A stretch of DNA of 25,270 nucleotides from JBLKSS01 sp047607725 (GTDB lineage Bacteria > Pseudomonadota > Gammaproteobacteria > Enterobacterales > Enterobacteriaceae), in the NCBI RefSeq assembly GCF_047607725.1, contig NZ_JBLKSS010000071.1, positions 1 to 25,270 on the forward strand, in the 5' to 3' direction. A program made the position numbers and the translations under genes. The notes below the pieces were generated by a model, which was not told where the DNA came from, made no database searches, and saw nothing but the letters and a program-made list of their open reading frames with translations. Positions 7,276-15,490 of the stretch are shown here, piece after piece (the first letter of the stretch is position 1; each line of letters starts with the position of its first letter).

Positions 7276-7740
7276 TCAGGCGCTTTGAATCACCGCTTGG
7301 TGTTCAAATTCCTTCTCGCAATATTTGCACTGTAAGTGCACCTGCTGACCGTGGACCTTGACGCGAAAACCGGACGCCACCGGCTCGCTGCGGCTGATAC
7401 AGTTACTGTTGGGGCAGGTAAGCACACCATCTATACGCTCCGGCAACTGTAGCGTCTGTTTACGCACCACATCGTAATTATCAATACGGTTAACCGTGGC
7501 GTGCGGCGCATAGATGGCCAGCTGGTTGGCTTGTTCTTCAGTCAAAAAGACATTCTCCAGCTTGATAAGATCCTTTTTACCCTGCTGGTTGGACGGCAAA
7601 TTAAGACCAATGGTAATCCGTTCATCGGTAGCGGTCAGCTTAAACAGGCTCAGCAATTTCATGCCCACCTGCGCCGGGATATGGTCGATGACCGTGCCGC
7701 TGCGTATCGCTTCCACTTGTAATTTATTATCTTGCGTCAT
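7276..7740 (-). CDS. pyrI: Aspartate carbamoyltransferase regulatory chain PyrI
   Basis: PyrI is the allosteric subunit of aspartate transcarbamoylase; it binds CTP/ATP and links the catalytic trimers through a zinc domain. The 154 residues cover the whole family length. The nucleotide domain is present (LQVEAIRSGTVIDHIPAQ, ITIGLNLPS), and the zinc ligands Cys109, Cys114, Cys138 and Cys141 (CPNSNC, CKYC) are all in place. No damage is visible. In E. coli pyrI starts about a dozen bases after pyrB; here the gap is 417 bases and pyrB carries a stop codon. PyrI therefore appears to survive without a working partner, and its expression may suffer from polarity. Confidence 0.95.
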   Translation of the reverse strand: MTQDNKLQVEAIRSGTVIDHIPAQVGMKLLSLFKLTATDERITIGLNLPSNQQGKKDLIKLENVFLTEEQANQLAIYAPHATVNRIDNYDVVRKQTLQLPERIDGVLTCPNSNCISRSEPVASGFRVKVHGQQVHLQCKYCEKEFEHQAVIQSA

Positions 7741-8157
7741 GGGTGATTCCCCCTCCTGCGCCTGCTGTTGATTCAGGCGGTTTACTCAGTATGCAGCGTC
7801 ACAGCCGGTTGTCCTGATCCCCGTCAGCCGGGCGCAGCGGCTAACGGGCCACACCGTGCTGGCGGGCTGGCGAAGGGCACGGGCGGCGCATCTCAGCCGG
7901 CGGCCTAAACTTTTTAGCCGAATGAGCTAAGCCATAAGCGCCTCGTCAACCGCTGACCCGGCGCAGCACCAACAATACGCGCTATTATGCTAGCTGGATG
8001 GTGTCCAGGTGTCTATCGGCAATCGTGCGCCCGGGCAGCAACACCCTCCTAGGGCGAGAACACCGGCGCTATGCAGGACGGCCGCGCAATGCCGCCATCG
8101 CACTGCCGACCTCAGAGAGAAACGGCGTACTGCTTCTCCCCGAAGCGAACGAAAACA
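7741..8157. other. Anomalous 417-base spacer between pyrB and pyrI
   Basis: In related enterobacteria these genes are almost adjacent. This stretch is GC-rich and has no frame resembling a protein. I saw no insertion-sequence ends, no clear terminator and no convincing promoter for pyrI. It may be a decayed insertion or local expansion. Confidence 0.6.
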
Positions 8158-9102
8158 TTACGGCGTCGGTTGGTCCGGGTTGTGGCCCAGTACGGCGGCC
8201 AGCAGCGCCTGGCGGGCGAAAATTCCGTTACCGCCCTGCTGGAAATAATACGCATACGGCGTGCGGTCCACGTCAATGGCGATTTCGTCCACCCGCGGCA
8301 GCGGATGCAAAACCTTCAGGTTAGCGCGCGTCTGCAGCAAATCGCCGGCATGCAGCACGAACTGTGCTTTCACGTTGGCGTATTCCGAGGGATCCAGCCG
8401 CTCTTTCTGCACCCGGGTCATATAAAGGATATCCAGCGCCGGCACCACTTCTTCAATGCTGGTGTGGAGACTGTAAGCGATTCCCTTTTCCTCCAGCATG
8501 TGCAGGATGTGGGCCGGTATCGCCAACGCCTGTGGCGCGATAAAATAAAAGCGGTTCCCGTCGAATTTGGCCAGCGCTTGGGTCAGTGAATGCACGGTAC
8601 GGCCATATTTCAGATCCCCTACCATGGCGACGCTGAGATGATCCAGACGTCCCTGGGTTTCTTAAATCGTGAACAGATCCAATAGGGTCTGGGTAGGGTG
8701 CTGATTGGCGCCGGCGCCGGCGTTTAAAATCGGCACCTGTCCGGAAAATTCGGTGGCGAGCCGGGCCGCTCCCTCCTGCGGATGGCGCATCACGATGGCG
8801 TCGACATACGTGCTGATGACCGAGATGGTGTCGGCCAGCGTCTCGCCTTTTTTGCCGAGCGAGGTATTGTTGGCATCGGGGAAACCGACGACCGAAGCGC
8901 CCAGCCGGTGAATCGCGGTTTCAAACGACAGGCGGGTTCGGGTCAAGGCCTCAAAAAAACAGCTGGCGATGACTTTGTGTTTCAGTAATTCCGGCTGCGG
9001 CCGGGCCTTGAACGCGGCGGCGGTGGTTAACACCATTTCCAACTCCTCGCGGCTCAGGTCGTTAATGGAAATGATATGCTTTTGATAAAGGGGATTCACC
9101 AT
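8158..9102 (-). pseudogene. pyrB: Aspartate carbamoyltransferase catalytic chain PyrB, nonsense mutation
   Basis: PyrB condenses carbamoyl phosphate with aspartate in the first committed step of pyrimidine synthesis. The start MVNPLYQKHIISINDLS at 9102 matches E. coli. The frame is collinear with the family to VLHPLPRVDEI and GIFARQALL, with no indel. Codon 147 is TAA (8662-8664), where E. coli has Gln in LFTIQETQGR, so CAA has become TAA. The carbamoyl-phosphate motif STRTR reads LTRTR (FFEALTRTRL), replacing a phosphate-binding Ser with Leu, a second likely inactivating change. The C-terminal half alone could not form the active site. The upstream leader and attenuator are still intact. Confidence 0.92.
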
Positions 9103-9168
9103 CTTTCCTTCCTCCTTATAAGTGCCGGTAATGCCGTCGGGTGACGTAGGGCGCGCCAATTTGCGTCC

Positions 9169-9191
9169 AAAAAAAAGCCCCTCATTGAGGG
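9169..9191 (-). terminator. pyrBI attenuator
   Basis: On the minus strand CCCTC (9187-9191) pairs with GAGGG (9179-9183) across a three-base loop and is followed, after GC, by eight T (9169-9176). It lies 66 bases upstream of the pyrB start and overlaps the end of the leader peptide frame. This is the known design of UTP-sensed pyrBI attenuation in enterobacteria. A T-rich pause region (TTATATTCTGTTATTAT) precedes the hairpin. Confidence 0.85.
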
Positions 9192-9289
9192 ACGATAATA
9201 ACAGAATATAACGGGAGCAGCCGCGGCGCCTGGCCGCCAGCGTGAAACGTATGCAGCTGAATATAAGCCAACGTGCTGATGCTGTACAT
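9182..9289 (-). CDS. pyrL: pyrBI operon leader peptide PyrL
   Basis: A 35-codon frame starts at an ATG (9289) with a strong GGAGGAACC ribosome site and ends with TGA inside the attenuator hairpin (9182-9184). In enterobacteria a ribosome translating pyrL behind a UTP-starved polymerase prevents the attenuator from forming. The peptide itself (MYSISTLAYIQLH...LYSVIIVPQ) does not resemble the E. coli leader, which is usual because only position and end point matter. Supporting evidence is the promoter just upstream and the hairpin-overlapping stop. Confidence 0.75.
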   Translation of the reverse strand: MYSISTLAYIQLHTFHAGGQAPRLLPLYSVIIVPQ

Positions 9290-9314
9290 GGTTCCTCCCG
9301 GCAAACTGCCCGGC

Positions 9315-9342
9315 ATTATACGCCGGTGATTTTCTACTTCAA
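9315..9342 (-). promoter_or_regulatory. Sigma-70 promoter of pyrL-pyrBI
   Basis: TTGAAG (9337-9342) and a perfect TATAAT (9315-9320) are separated by 16 bases on the minus strand. The -10 lies about 25 bases before the pyrL ATG. Confidence 0.8.
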
Positions 9343-9474
9343 GCCTAAATCTTGTCCGACGGCAACGAAAAGGAACCATTTAGCCGGCGGGGTAAAATAA
9401 CTGACGGATTGCTCTTACCTTTCACCCATTTCTTGTTTTACACTAAAACGACTTTTCATTTTCAGGGAACTATT

Positions 9475-9909
9475 ATGATCACCGGTAACGTCAATCATCT
9501 CGAATTCATTCCGTATCTGCCCGCCAAATTGCGCGCCGCCATCGATTACGTCAAACGCCACATTAACGATGAGACGCCCTTGGGCAAACATGATATCGAG
9601 GGCAATGAAGTTTTTGTTATTGTTTCCAATGATGTGACGGAACCGCGCCAGGCGGCGCGCCGTGCCGAATATCATGCCAAATATCTTGATATCCAGATTT
9701 TGCTGCGTGGTACCGAAGCGCAATGCTACAGCACGCTGCCGGCGGGTAAACCGGACACCGACCGGCTGGAGGAAAAAGATATCGCCTTTCTGCCGTCGGG
9801 CCAGCATGAAAAACAGGTGGTGCTGCATGCGGGGGATTTCGTGGTGTATTTTCCCGGTGAAGTGCATACGCCGCGGTGGGCGAGCCGGCGAATATCCGCA
9901 AGGCGGTGA
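9475..9909 (+). CDS. tabA: TabA/YhcH-family protein (DUF386) with frameshifted C-terminus
   Basis: This matches E. coli TabA (YjgK), a cupin-like protein of the YhcH/YjgK/YiaL family linked to biofilm formation and toxin-antitoxin responses. Conserved segments are GKHDIEGN, RRAEYHAKYLDIQ, KDIAFLPSG and GDFVVYFPGEVHTP, so the likely metal-binding His/Glu residues are present. After PGEVHTPR the frame turns to WASRRISARR and stops at 9909. The expected end (VGEPANIRKAVIKIDAARAV) is in the neighbouring frame to 9938. The junction fits a small deletion, for example seven bases between short CGGTG repeats. The last 20 or so residues are thus replaced; the protein may be partly functional. The ATG follows CAGGGA. 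Its place between pyrBI and argI is the same as in E. coli. Confidence 0.8.
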   Translation: MITGNVNHLEFIPYLPAKLRAAIDYVKRHINDETPLGKHDIEGNEVFVIVSNDVTEPRQAARRAEYHAKYLDIQILLRGTEAQCYSTLPAGKPDTDRLEEKDIAFLPSGQHEKQVVLHAGDFVVYFPGEVHTPRWASRRISARR

Positions 9910-10062
9910 TAAAAATCGACGCGGCGCGGGCGGTTTAAACGCGCGACGGCGGCTTCCGCCGCGGCCGGCCCGAGGCTCGCAACCGCGTTATCCTTGGCGC
10001 CTCGTCGCCGTGGGCCGCTGCCCGGTTTCCAAACATGAGCTCGAGCGCATAGGATGCCCCAT

Positions 10063-10245
10063 TGCTGGCGTCAGCCGTGTACCGGCAGAAACAACGGCGC
10101 TGAACCGCGCTTGGCGGCGTTGTGCGCCGCCAGCAACAAAGGCACTAACCGGATTTAGCGGCCGCCGCGTGTCGCCGGCAACAAGGGCGCTGACCCGTTT
10201 CTGGCGGTAGTCATGCGGCGCCATAAGCGGGCGCTAACTAACCGG
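10063..10245 (-). repeat. Four 45-base direct repeats starting at the argI stop codon
   Basis: On the minus strand four units run 10245-10198 (48 bases), 10197-10153, 10152-10108 and 10107-10063 (45 each). Unit starts read CCGGTTAG, CGGGTCAG, CCGGTTAG and CGGTTCAG, followed by a core like GCGCCnTTGTTGCnGGCG. The first unit contains the last bases of argI, including its TAG stop. A 78-residue frame through the repeats shows a 15-residue periodicity but no start signal or family likeness, so it is probably not coding. The rest of the 9940-10237 gap holds nothing else that I can identify. Confidence 0.8.
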
Positions 10246-11254
10246 CTGACGGCTGCGCCAGCGTCGCCACCATGACGGCTTTGATCGTATGCAGGCGGTT
10301 TTCCGCCTGATCGAACACCACGCTGTGGGGGGATTCAAATACCTCATCGGTCACTTCCATGCCGCCCGCCAAGCCATATTGCTCCGCCATTTGCCTGCCG
10401 AGGGTAGTTTGATCGTCATGGAACGCGGGCAGACAGTGCAAAAACTTCACCTGTGGATTGCCGGTCTGGCGCAGCATGGCCATATTGACCTGATAGGCGC
10501 GCTGTAGCGCGATGTGTTCCTGCCATACCCCTTTGTCCTCGCCCATCGATACCCACACATCGGTATAGATAAAGTCCACCGCCTTCACGCCGGCGGCGAT
10601 ATCTTCGGTAAGGGTAATATCGCCGCCGGTTTGCTGCGCCAATCGACGGCAGGCGGTCACCAGCTCTTGATCCGGCCAGCAGGCGGTCGGCGCCACCAGC
10701 CGCAAATCGATACCGGTCAGCGCCGCCGCTTCCAGCAGCGTATTGCCCATGTTATTGCGCGCATCGCCGACATAGGCCAGCGACATTTGATTAAAGGGTT
10801 TTTCCGGCAAATATTCCTGTATGGTCATCAGGTCGGCCAGCAATTGGGTAGGATGGAACTCGGTCGTAAGCCCGTTCCATACCGGCACGCCGGCGTGACG
10901 CGCCAGCGTTTCGACGATCCCTTGGCCATAGCCGCGATATTGGATACCGTCATACATACGGCCTAGTACCCGAGCGGTATCCTTTATGGATTCTTTATGG
11001 CCTATCTGGCTCCCGCTCGGCCCCAAATAAGTCACGCGGGCGCCCTGATCAAAGGCGGCAACTTCGAAAGAGCAGCGGGTACGGGTCGAATCTTTTTCGA
11101 AGATGAGCGCAATATTTTTACCGGCCAGGCGCGGCGTCTCGCCTCCGGCGCGCTTTTGGCGCTTCAGGTCGGCGGCCAGCGCCAGTAATTGATTAATTTC
11201 GGCAGAGGTAAAATCCATCAACCTCAGGAAATTGCGTTGAAATAACTGATTCAT
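10238..11254 (-). CDS. argI: Ornithine carbamoyltransferase
   Basis: The enzyme makes citrulline from ornithine and carbamoyl phosphate in arginine synthesis. The 338 residues match E. coli ArgI over its length: the carbamoyl-phosphate motif DSTRTRCSFE, the ornithine-side motif DVWVSMGE, the catalytic HCLPAFHDD, and VFDQAENRLHTIKAVMVATL. The C-terminus has a short extra tail (AQPSAG) whose final codons form the first unit of a downstream tandem repeat. I chose the Met at 11254 (MNQLFQRNFLRLMDF) because GGAGA lies at a suitable distance; an upstream Met at 11269 lacks a ribosome site. An ARG box and an AT-rich promoter precede it. No inactivating change is visible. Confidence 0.94.
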   Translation of the reverse strand: MNQLFQRNFLRLMDFTSAEINQLLALAADLKRQKRAGGETPRLAGKNIALIFEKDSTRTRCSFEVAAFDQGARVTYLGPSGSQIGHKESIKDTARVLGRMYDGIQYRGYGQGIVETLARHAGVPVWNGLTTEFHPTQLLADLMTIQEYLPEKPFNQMSLAYVGDARNNMGNTLLEAAALTGIDLRLVAPTACWPDQELVTACRRLAQQTGGDITLTEDIAAGVKAVDFIYTDVWVSMGEDKGVWQEHIALQRAYQVNMAMLRQTGNPQVKFLHCLPAFHDDQTTLGRQMAEQYGLAGGMEVTDEVFESPHSVVFDQAENRLHTIKAVMVATLAQPSAG

Positions 11255-11288
11255 CATCCGTTTCTCCATGAATACTCTGTCAAACAGG

Positions 11289-11330
11289 TTGAATTAAAAT
11301 TCACTTTATATGTATGAATATTCAAATTCA
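11289..11330 (-). promoter_or_regulatory. ArgR operator (ARG box) with argI promoter
   Basis: TGAAT-TAAA-ATTCA at 11290-11303 fits the ARG box core TGAAT-wwww-ATTCA perfectly. A degenerate second half-site group (TGAATATTCA, 11315-11324, and ATTCA at 11326-11330) lies next to it, in the tandem arrangement usual for ArgR. A -10-like TATAAA on the minus strand (11305-11310) lies between them, so ArgR would block argI transcription when arginine is plentiful. Confidence 0.8.
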
Positions 11331-11426
11331 AGTGCTGACAGCAAATCTTTCACCATTAAGCTGGAGCCGCACCCGTCGGTGTGTGAAAATAGCCCTCCTA
11401 CAGGCCGACGTATTGAGGACAGGGGC

Positions 11427-11855
11427 ATGGCACATTCATTTCTTGAAGAGCAACGCGAAGAGACGCGTCTGATTATTGACGAACTGCTGGAAGACGGCAG
11501 CGATCCTGAGGCGCTTTATACCATCGAGCATCATCTCTCCGCGGACAATTTTGACACCCTGGAGAAAGTCGCGGTAGAGGCCTTTAAACTGGGTTACGAA
11601 GTCACCGATGCCGAAGAGCTGGAAGTGGAAGGCGGCGAAACGCTGATGTGCTGCGATGCGGTCAGTGAAGTCGCGCTACAGGCGGAGCTTATCGATGCAC
11701 AGGTAGAACAGCTCTTCACCCTGGCGCAGCGCCTGGGGGTAAATTACGACGGCTGGGGCACTTATTTCGAGGATCCCGACGGTGAGGATGAAGAGGGCGA
11801 TGAGTTCGACGACGGCCCTGCGGATAGCGACGAGGTGCCCGCCACACGCCATTGA
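11427..11855 (+). CDS. rraB: Regulator of RNase E activity RraB
   Basis: RraB binds the C-terminal scaffold region of RNase E and modulates mRNA decay. The 142-residue product matches E. coli RraB: EEQREETRLIIDELLEDGSDPEALYTIEHHLSAD, AFKLGYEVTDAEELEVE, and LIDAQVEQL...YDGWGTYFEDPDGED, with the typical acidic C-terminal tail. The ATG at 11427 follows GGACAGGGGC; the frame is open further upstream to 11310 but those residues are not family-like and overlap the argI control region. It is divergent from argI, as in E. coli. It looks intact. Confidence 0.93.
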   Translation: MAHSFLEEQREETRLIIDELLEDGSDPEALYTIEHHLSADNFDTLEKVAVEAFKLGYEVTDAEELEVEGGETLMCCDAVSEVALQAELIDAQVEQLFTLAQRLGVNYDGWGTYFEDPDGEDEEGDEFDDGPADSDEVPATRH

Positions 11856-11867
11856 TTGTCCCCCGCC

Positions 11868-11931
11868 GCTGACCGCGAAGGTCGGCTGAAGGATGACGCG
11901 AATAACGGCCGTCACCGGCGCTATTCGCGTC
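11868..11931. terminator. Two hairpins between convergent rraB and yjgM
   Basis: GCTGACC-GCGAA-GGTCGGC (11868-11886) and a perfect 10-base stem GACGCGAATA/TATTCGCGTC (11895-11904 with 11922-11931) lie between the convergent gene ends. Neither is followed by a T-run, so intrinsic termination is uncertain; they may protect 3' ends. Confidence 0.4.
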
Positions 11932-11944
11932 CACCCCAGACGGT

Positions 11945-12395
11945 CTATAACGTTTTCAACATGGTGACTTCACAGTCGACGTGTCCGGTATTGCCCATCG
12001 GGCCGTCGATATGGCGAAAGCCCAGCTTCTCATAGAGGGCAATAGCGCGATCCAGGGTGGCGGTGGTTTCCAGATAACATTGGCGGAAACCCTGCTCGCG
12101 GGCAAACGTCAGCGCACGCTGCGCCAGCTCCCACGCCACACCACGTCCGCGCAGTTCGGGCAGGAAATACATTTTTTGCAGTTCGCAAACCTCCTCGTTT
12201 GCGCCGCTCAATGGCGCTACGCGGCTGGCTGTAGAGCTCATAGAGATGATCGAGGTTGGGATCGGAAACGGTATAGCCTTTATCCGCCGTCAGACCGAAT
12301 TCGGCGGAAACCCGGCGGATCACCTGCGCGATGGCGTTATTGTCTGCCGGCGTTATCGGACGCACCCGTATGGCATCTGCAGAGGTAGTGGGCAT
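11945..12395 (-). pseudogene. yjgM: GNAT-family N-acetyltransferase YjgM, internal deletion and frameshift
   Basis: The N-terminal part (IRVRPITPADNNAIAQVIRR, then a match through LYELYSQP) and the C-terminal part (VAPLSGANEEVCELQKMYFLPELRGRG, then CYLETT and GHVDCEV) are both close to E. coli YjgM. They lie in different frames. About 18-20 residues that join them in the family (the beta-hairpin before GGVAPL) are missing. A deletion near 12220-12235 therefore removed sequence and shifted the frame. The acetyl-CoA loop (RGRG) is in the C-terminal piece, which has no start of its own. The start at 12395 (MPTTSADA) is a guess; a Met at 12428 is also in frame. Position next to rraB is as in E. 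coli. Confidence 0.85.
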
Positions 12396-12539
12396 GGTCA
12401 TGATCCGGATAGTCATAAATAAAGGCATGATGGATTAAAAATAATAGCACCGCAGGGCCTGGCGATGCAACCGAAACCTCCGTGGGCGCCTGGGCGATTG
12501 TCGGGGACGGCCGCCGCCTGACGGGGCGCGGCGACCGGG

Positions 12540-12634
12540 GAGCGATCACTCACCGGCGATAGCGTGATGACCAACACTTGCCGACCGGGAGTAGCGCGCT
12601 TGCCGACCGGCGACAGCGCGATTACAAACCGGCG
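12540..12634 (-). repeat. Short direct repeats starting at the valS stop codon
   Basis: On the minus strand the units are 12634-12613, 12612-12591 (22 bases each), 12590-12559 (32, with an internal insert) and 12558-12540 (partial). The first two compare as CGCCGGTTTGTAATCGCGCT and CGCCGGTCGGCAAGCGCGCT. The first contains the last codons and TAA of valS. The third begins TCCCGGTCGGCAAG. The rest of the spacer to 12430 holds no gene that I can see. Confidence 0.7.
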
Positions 12635-15477
12635 ATGATCGCTTGCTGTTCGAGCAATTTCGCACTGGATTGCTGATAGCTTTCCAGCTTCTCGCGCTCT
12701 TTCGCCACCACCTCCTCCGGCGCGCGGCCGATAAAGCCCTCGTTGCCGAGCTTGGCGGCGATACGGCCGATTTCCCCTTCGATGCGCGCAGCTTCTTTTG
12801 CCAGGCGCTCCAGCTCGGCGTCTTTATCGACCAGGCCCGCCATCGGGATCAGCAGTTCGGCGCCGTCGATAAGTTGGGTGACGGAAACCGGTCCTTTATC
12901 GTCCGCCGGCAGCAGGGTAATACTGTCAAGCCGTGCCAGGGTGAGTATAAAGCTCAAGTTTTTGTTCACCCTGCGCGCCACCGCCGGTGAGGCCTGACGC
13001 AGCAGCACCGTCAGCGGCTTACCGGGCGTAATGCTCATTTCGGCGCGAATCGTGCGCACCGCGACGATAGCTTGCTTGATCCATTCCAGGTCGGTTAGCG
13101 CGTCGGCGTCCGCCAGCGCCGCATCATAGGCCGGAAACGGCTGCAGCATAATAGTTGCACCCGGTTCGCCGATGAGGGGTTTCACCCGCTGCCAGATGGT
13201 TTCGGTAATAAACGGAATGATGGGATGCGCCAGGCGCAGCAACCCTTCCAATACGTTGACCAACGTATGGCGGGTACCGCGCAGCTCGGCATCGCTACCG
13301 CCGCTCATCACCGGTTTGGTCAGCTCCAGATACCAGTCGCAGAACTGGTTCCAGGTAAATTCGTACAAAATCCCGGCCGCCAAATCGAAACGGTAAGTAT
13401 CCAGCGCCTCGCGAAACGCCTTCACCGTCTGATTAAATTCCGCCAGGATCCAGCGATCCGCCAGCGACAGCACTTGGTCGCCGCCGTTAAAACAGCAGTC
13501 CTGATCTTCGGTATTCATCAGAACAAAACGGCTGGCGTTCCACAATTTATTGCAGAAATTGCGATACCCCTCCAGGCGCTTCATGTCCCAATTGATATCG
13601 CGGCCGGTAGAGGCCAGCGCCGCCAGCGTGAAACGCAGCGCATCGGTACCGTGCGGCTCGATGCCGTTCGGAAACTGTTTTTCCGTGCGTTTGCGGATCT
13701 TGTCCGCCAGTTGCGGCTGCATCATATTGCCGGTGCGCTTTTCGAGTAAATCGGCCAGCGAAATGCCATCCACCATGTCCAAAGGATCGATAACATTTCC
13801 TTTGGACTTGGACATTTTTTGCCCTTCTTCATCGCGGATCAGACCGGTCATATAGACGGTGTTAAACGGCACCTGCGGCTTGCCGTTGTCATCCTTGATG
13901 AAATGCATGGTCAGCATGATCATGCGCGCTATCCAGAAAAAGATAATGTCAAAGCCGCTCACCACCACGCTAGTGGGATGGAACGTGCGCAGCGCGTTGG
14001 TGTCTTCCGGCCAGCCGAGGGTGGAGAAGGTCCATAGTCCGGAAGAGAACCAGGTATCCAGCACGTCGTCGTCCTGGCGCAGCGGAATATCGTCCGCCAA
14101 CTGATGTTGCTGGCGCACCTCGGCCTCGCTGCGGCCCACATAGACCCGGCCCTCGGCGTCGTACCAGGCTGGAATGCGGTGGCCCCACCACAGTTGACGG
14201 GAAATACACCAATCCTGAATATCCCGCATCCAGCTGAAATACATGTTTTCGTACTGCTTCGGCACGAACTGGATCTCGCCCTGTTCCATAACTGCCACCG
14301 CCACTTTCGCCAGCGGCGCGGCGCGCACGTACCATTGATCGGTCAACATCGGCTCGATAACCACGCCGCCGCGATCGCCATACGGGACCGTGAGGTCGTG
14401 GGCCTTGACCTCGACCAGCAGGCCCAGGCGGTCGAATTCCGCCCCGATCGCCTTGCGGGCGGCGAAACGTTCCAGGCCACGGAAAGCCGCCGGAATTTCG
14501 CCAGACAGCGCCTCGCTGGGCTCTCCGTTGGTGTCGAACACCTCGGCTTCCTGGCGGATATCGCCGTCAAAGGTCAGGATATTGATCATCGGCAGCGCAT
14601 GGCGCTTGCCGACCTCATAGTCGTTAAAATCGTGCGCCGGCGTGATTTTGACGCAGCCGGTGCCTTTGGTCATATCCGCGTGTCCGTCGCCGACAATAGG
14701 GATACGGCGGCCGACCAGCGGCAACATGACGAACTGACCAATCAAATCGTGATAGCGCGGATCTTCCGGATTGACCGCCACGCCGGTGTCGCCGAGCATG
14801 GTTTCCGGCCGCGTGGTGGCGACCACCAGGTAATCCAGACCGTCGGCGGTGCGCGCGCCGTCGGCCAGCGGGTAACGCAGGTGCCACATTGAGCCCTTCG
14901 ACTCGCGGTTTTCCACTTCCAGATCCGAAATCGCGGTGCGTAATTTCGGGTCCCAGTTCACCAGGCGTTTGCCGCGGTAAATCAAATCTTCCCGATACAA
15001 ACGCACGAACACTTCCTTCACCGCGTTGGACAGCCCGTCGTCCATGGTGAACCGCTCGCGCTCCCAATCCACCGAATCGCCCAGCCGACGCATCTGATGG
15101 GTAATGGTGCCACCGGATTGCGCTTTCCATTGCCAAATCTTGTCAATGAAGGCGGCGCGGTCGTAATCGTGGCGGGTTTTGCCCTCTTCGGCGGCGATTT
15201 TGCGCTCCACCACCATCTGCGTCGCGATGCCGGCGTGATCGGTGCCCGCCTGCCACAAGGTATTTTTACCCTGCATACGCTGATAACGAATCAGGGTATC
15301 CATAATGGTCTGCTGGAAGGCATGGCCCATATGCAGGCTGCCGGTGACGTTCGGCGGCGGGATCATGATGCAGTAGCTATCCTGCCGGGTATCATTGTTC
15401 GGCTTGAAATAGCCCTGCTGCTCCCAGTGCTCGTACAGCGGCTGCTCGATATCTTTGGGATTGTATGTTTTGTCCAT
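12622..15477 (-). CDS. valS: Valyl-tRNA synthetase
   Basis: ValS charges tRNA-Val and edits mischarged threonine. The product has 951 residues, the same length as E. coli ValS. The class I signature PPNVTGSLHMGH (residues 41-52, HIGH-type) and GQKMSKSKGNVIDP (KMSKS) are both present. The editing domain lies between them (TTRPETMLGDTGVAVNPED). The anticodon-binding domain follows, and the C-terminal coiled-coil arm is typical (LERLAKEAARIEGEIGRIAAKL). The ATG at 15477 lies 13 bases after the holC stop with a weak ribosome site, so coupling to holC is likely. No damage is visible. Its stop codon begins a downstream repeat. Confidence 0.96.
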   Translation of the reverse strand: MDKTYNPKDIEQPLYEHWEQQGYFKPNNDTRQDSYCIMIPPPNVTGSLHMGHAFQQTIMDTLIRYQRMQGKNTLWQAGTDHAGIATQMVVERKIAAEEGKTRHDYDRAAFIDKIWQWKAQSGGTITHQMRRLGDSVDWERERFTMDDGLSNAVKEVFVRLYREDLIYRGKRLVNWDPKLRTAISDLEVENRESKGSMWHLRYPLADGARTADGLDYLVVATTRPETMLGDTGVAVNPEDPRYHDLIGQFVMLPLVGRRIPIVGDGHADMTKGTGCVKITPAHDFNDYEVGKRHALPMINILTFDGDIRQEAEVFDTNGEPSEALSGEIPAAFRGLERFAARKAIGAEFDRLGLLVEVKAHDLTVPYGDRGGVVIEPMLTDQWYVRAAPLAKVAVAVMEQGEIQFVPKQYENMYFSWMRDIQDWCISRQLWWGHRIPAWYDAEGRVYVGRSEAEVRQQHQLADDIPLRQDDDVLDTWFSSGLWTFSTLGWPEDTNALRTFHPTSVVVSGFDIIFFWIARMIMLTMHFIKDDNGKPQVPFNTVYMTGLIRDEEGQKMSKSKGNVIDPLDMVDGISLADLLEKRTGNMMQPQLADKIRKRTEKQFPNGIEPHGTDALRFTLAALASTGRDINWDMKRLEGYRNFCNKLWNASRFVLMNTEDQDCCFNGGDQVLSLADRWILAEFNQTVKAFREALDTYRFDLAAGILYEFTWNQFCDWYLELTKPVMSGGSDAELRGTRHTLVNVLEGLLRLAHPIIPFITETIWQRVKPLIGEPGATIMLQPFPAYDAALADADALTDLEWIKQAIVAVRTIRAEMSITPGKPLTVLLRQASPAVARRVNKNLSFILTLARLDSITLLPADDKGPVSVTQLIDGAELLIPMAGLVDKDAELERLAKEAARIEGEIGRIAAKLGNEGFIGRAPEEVVAKEREKLESYQQSSAKLLEQQAIIAGL

Positions 15478-15490
15478 TATGCGTCGTTAA

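Noticed and set aside
9988..10224. Minus-strand 78-residue frame with 15-residue repeats as a gene
   Set aside because: It lies inside the argI 3' repeat array, has no ribosome site and resembles no protein; the periodicity follows from the 45-base DNA repeat.
10063..10245. CRISPR array
   Set aside because: The 45-base units are contiguous and degenerate with no spacers, and no cas genes are present.
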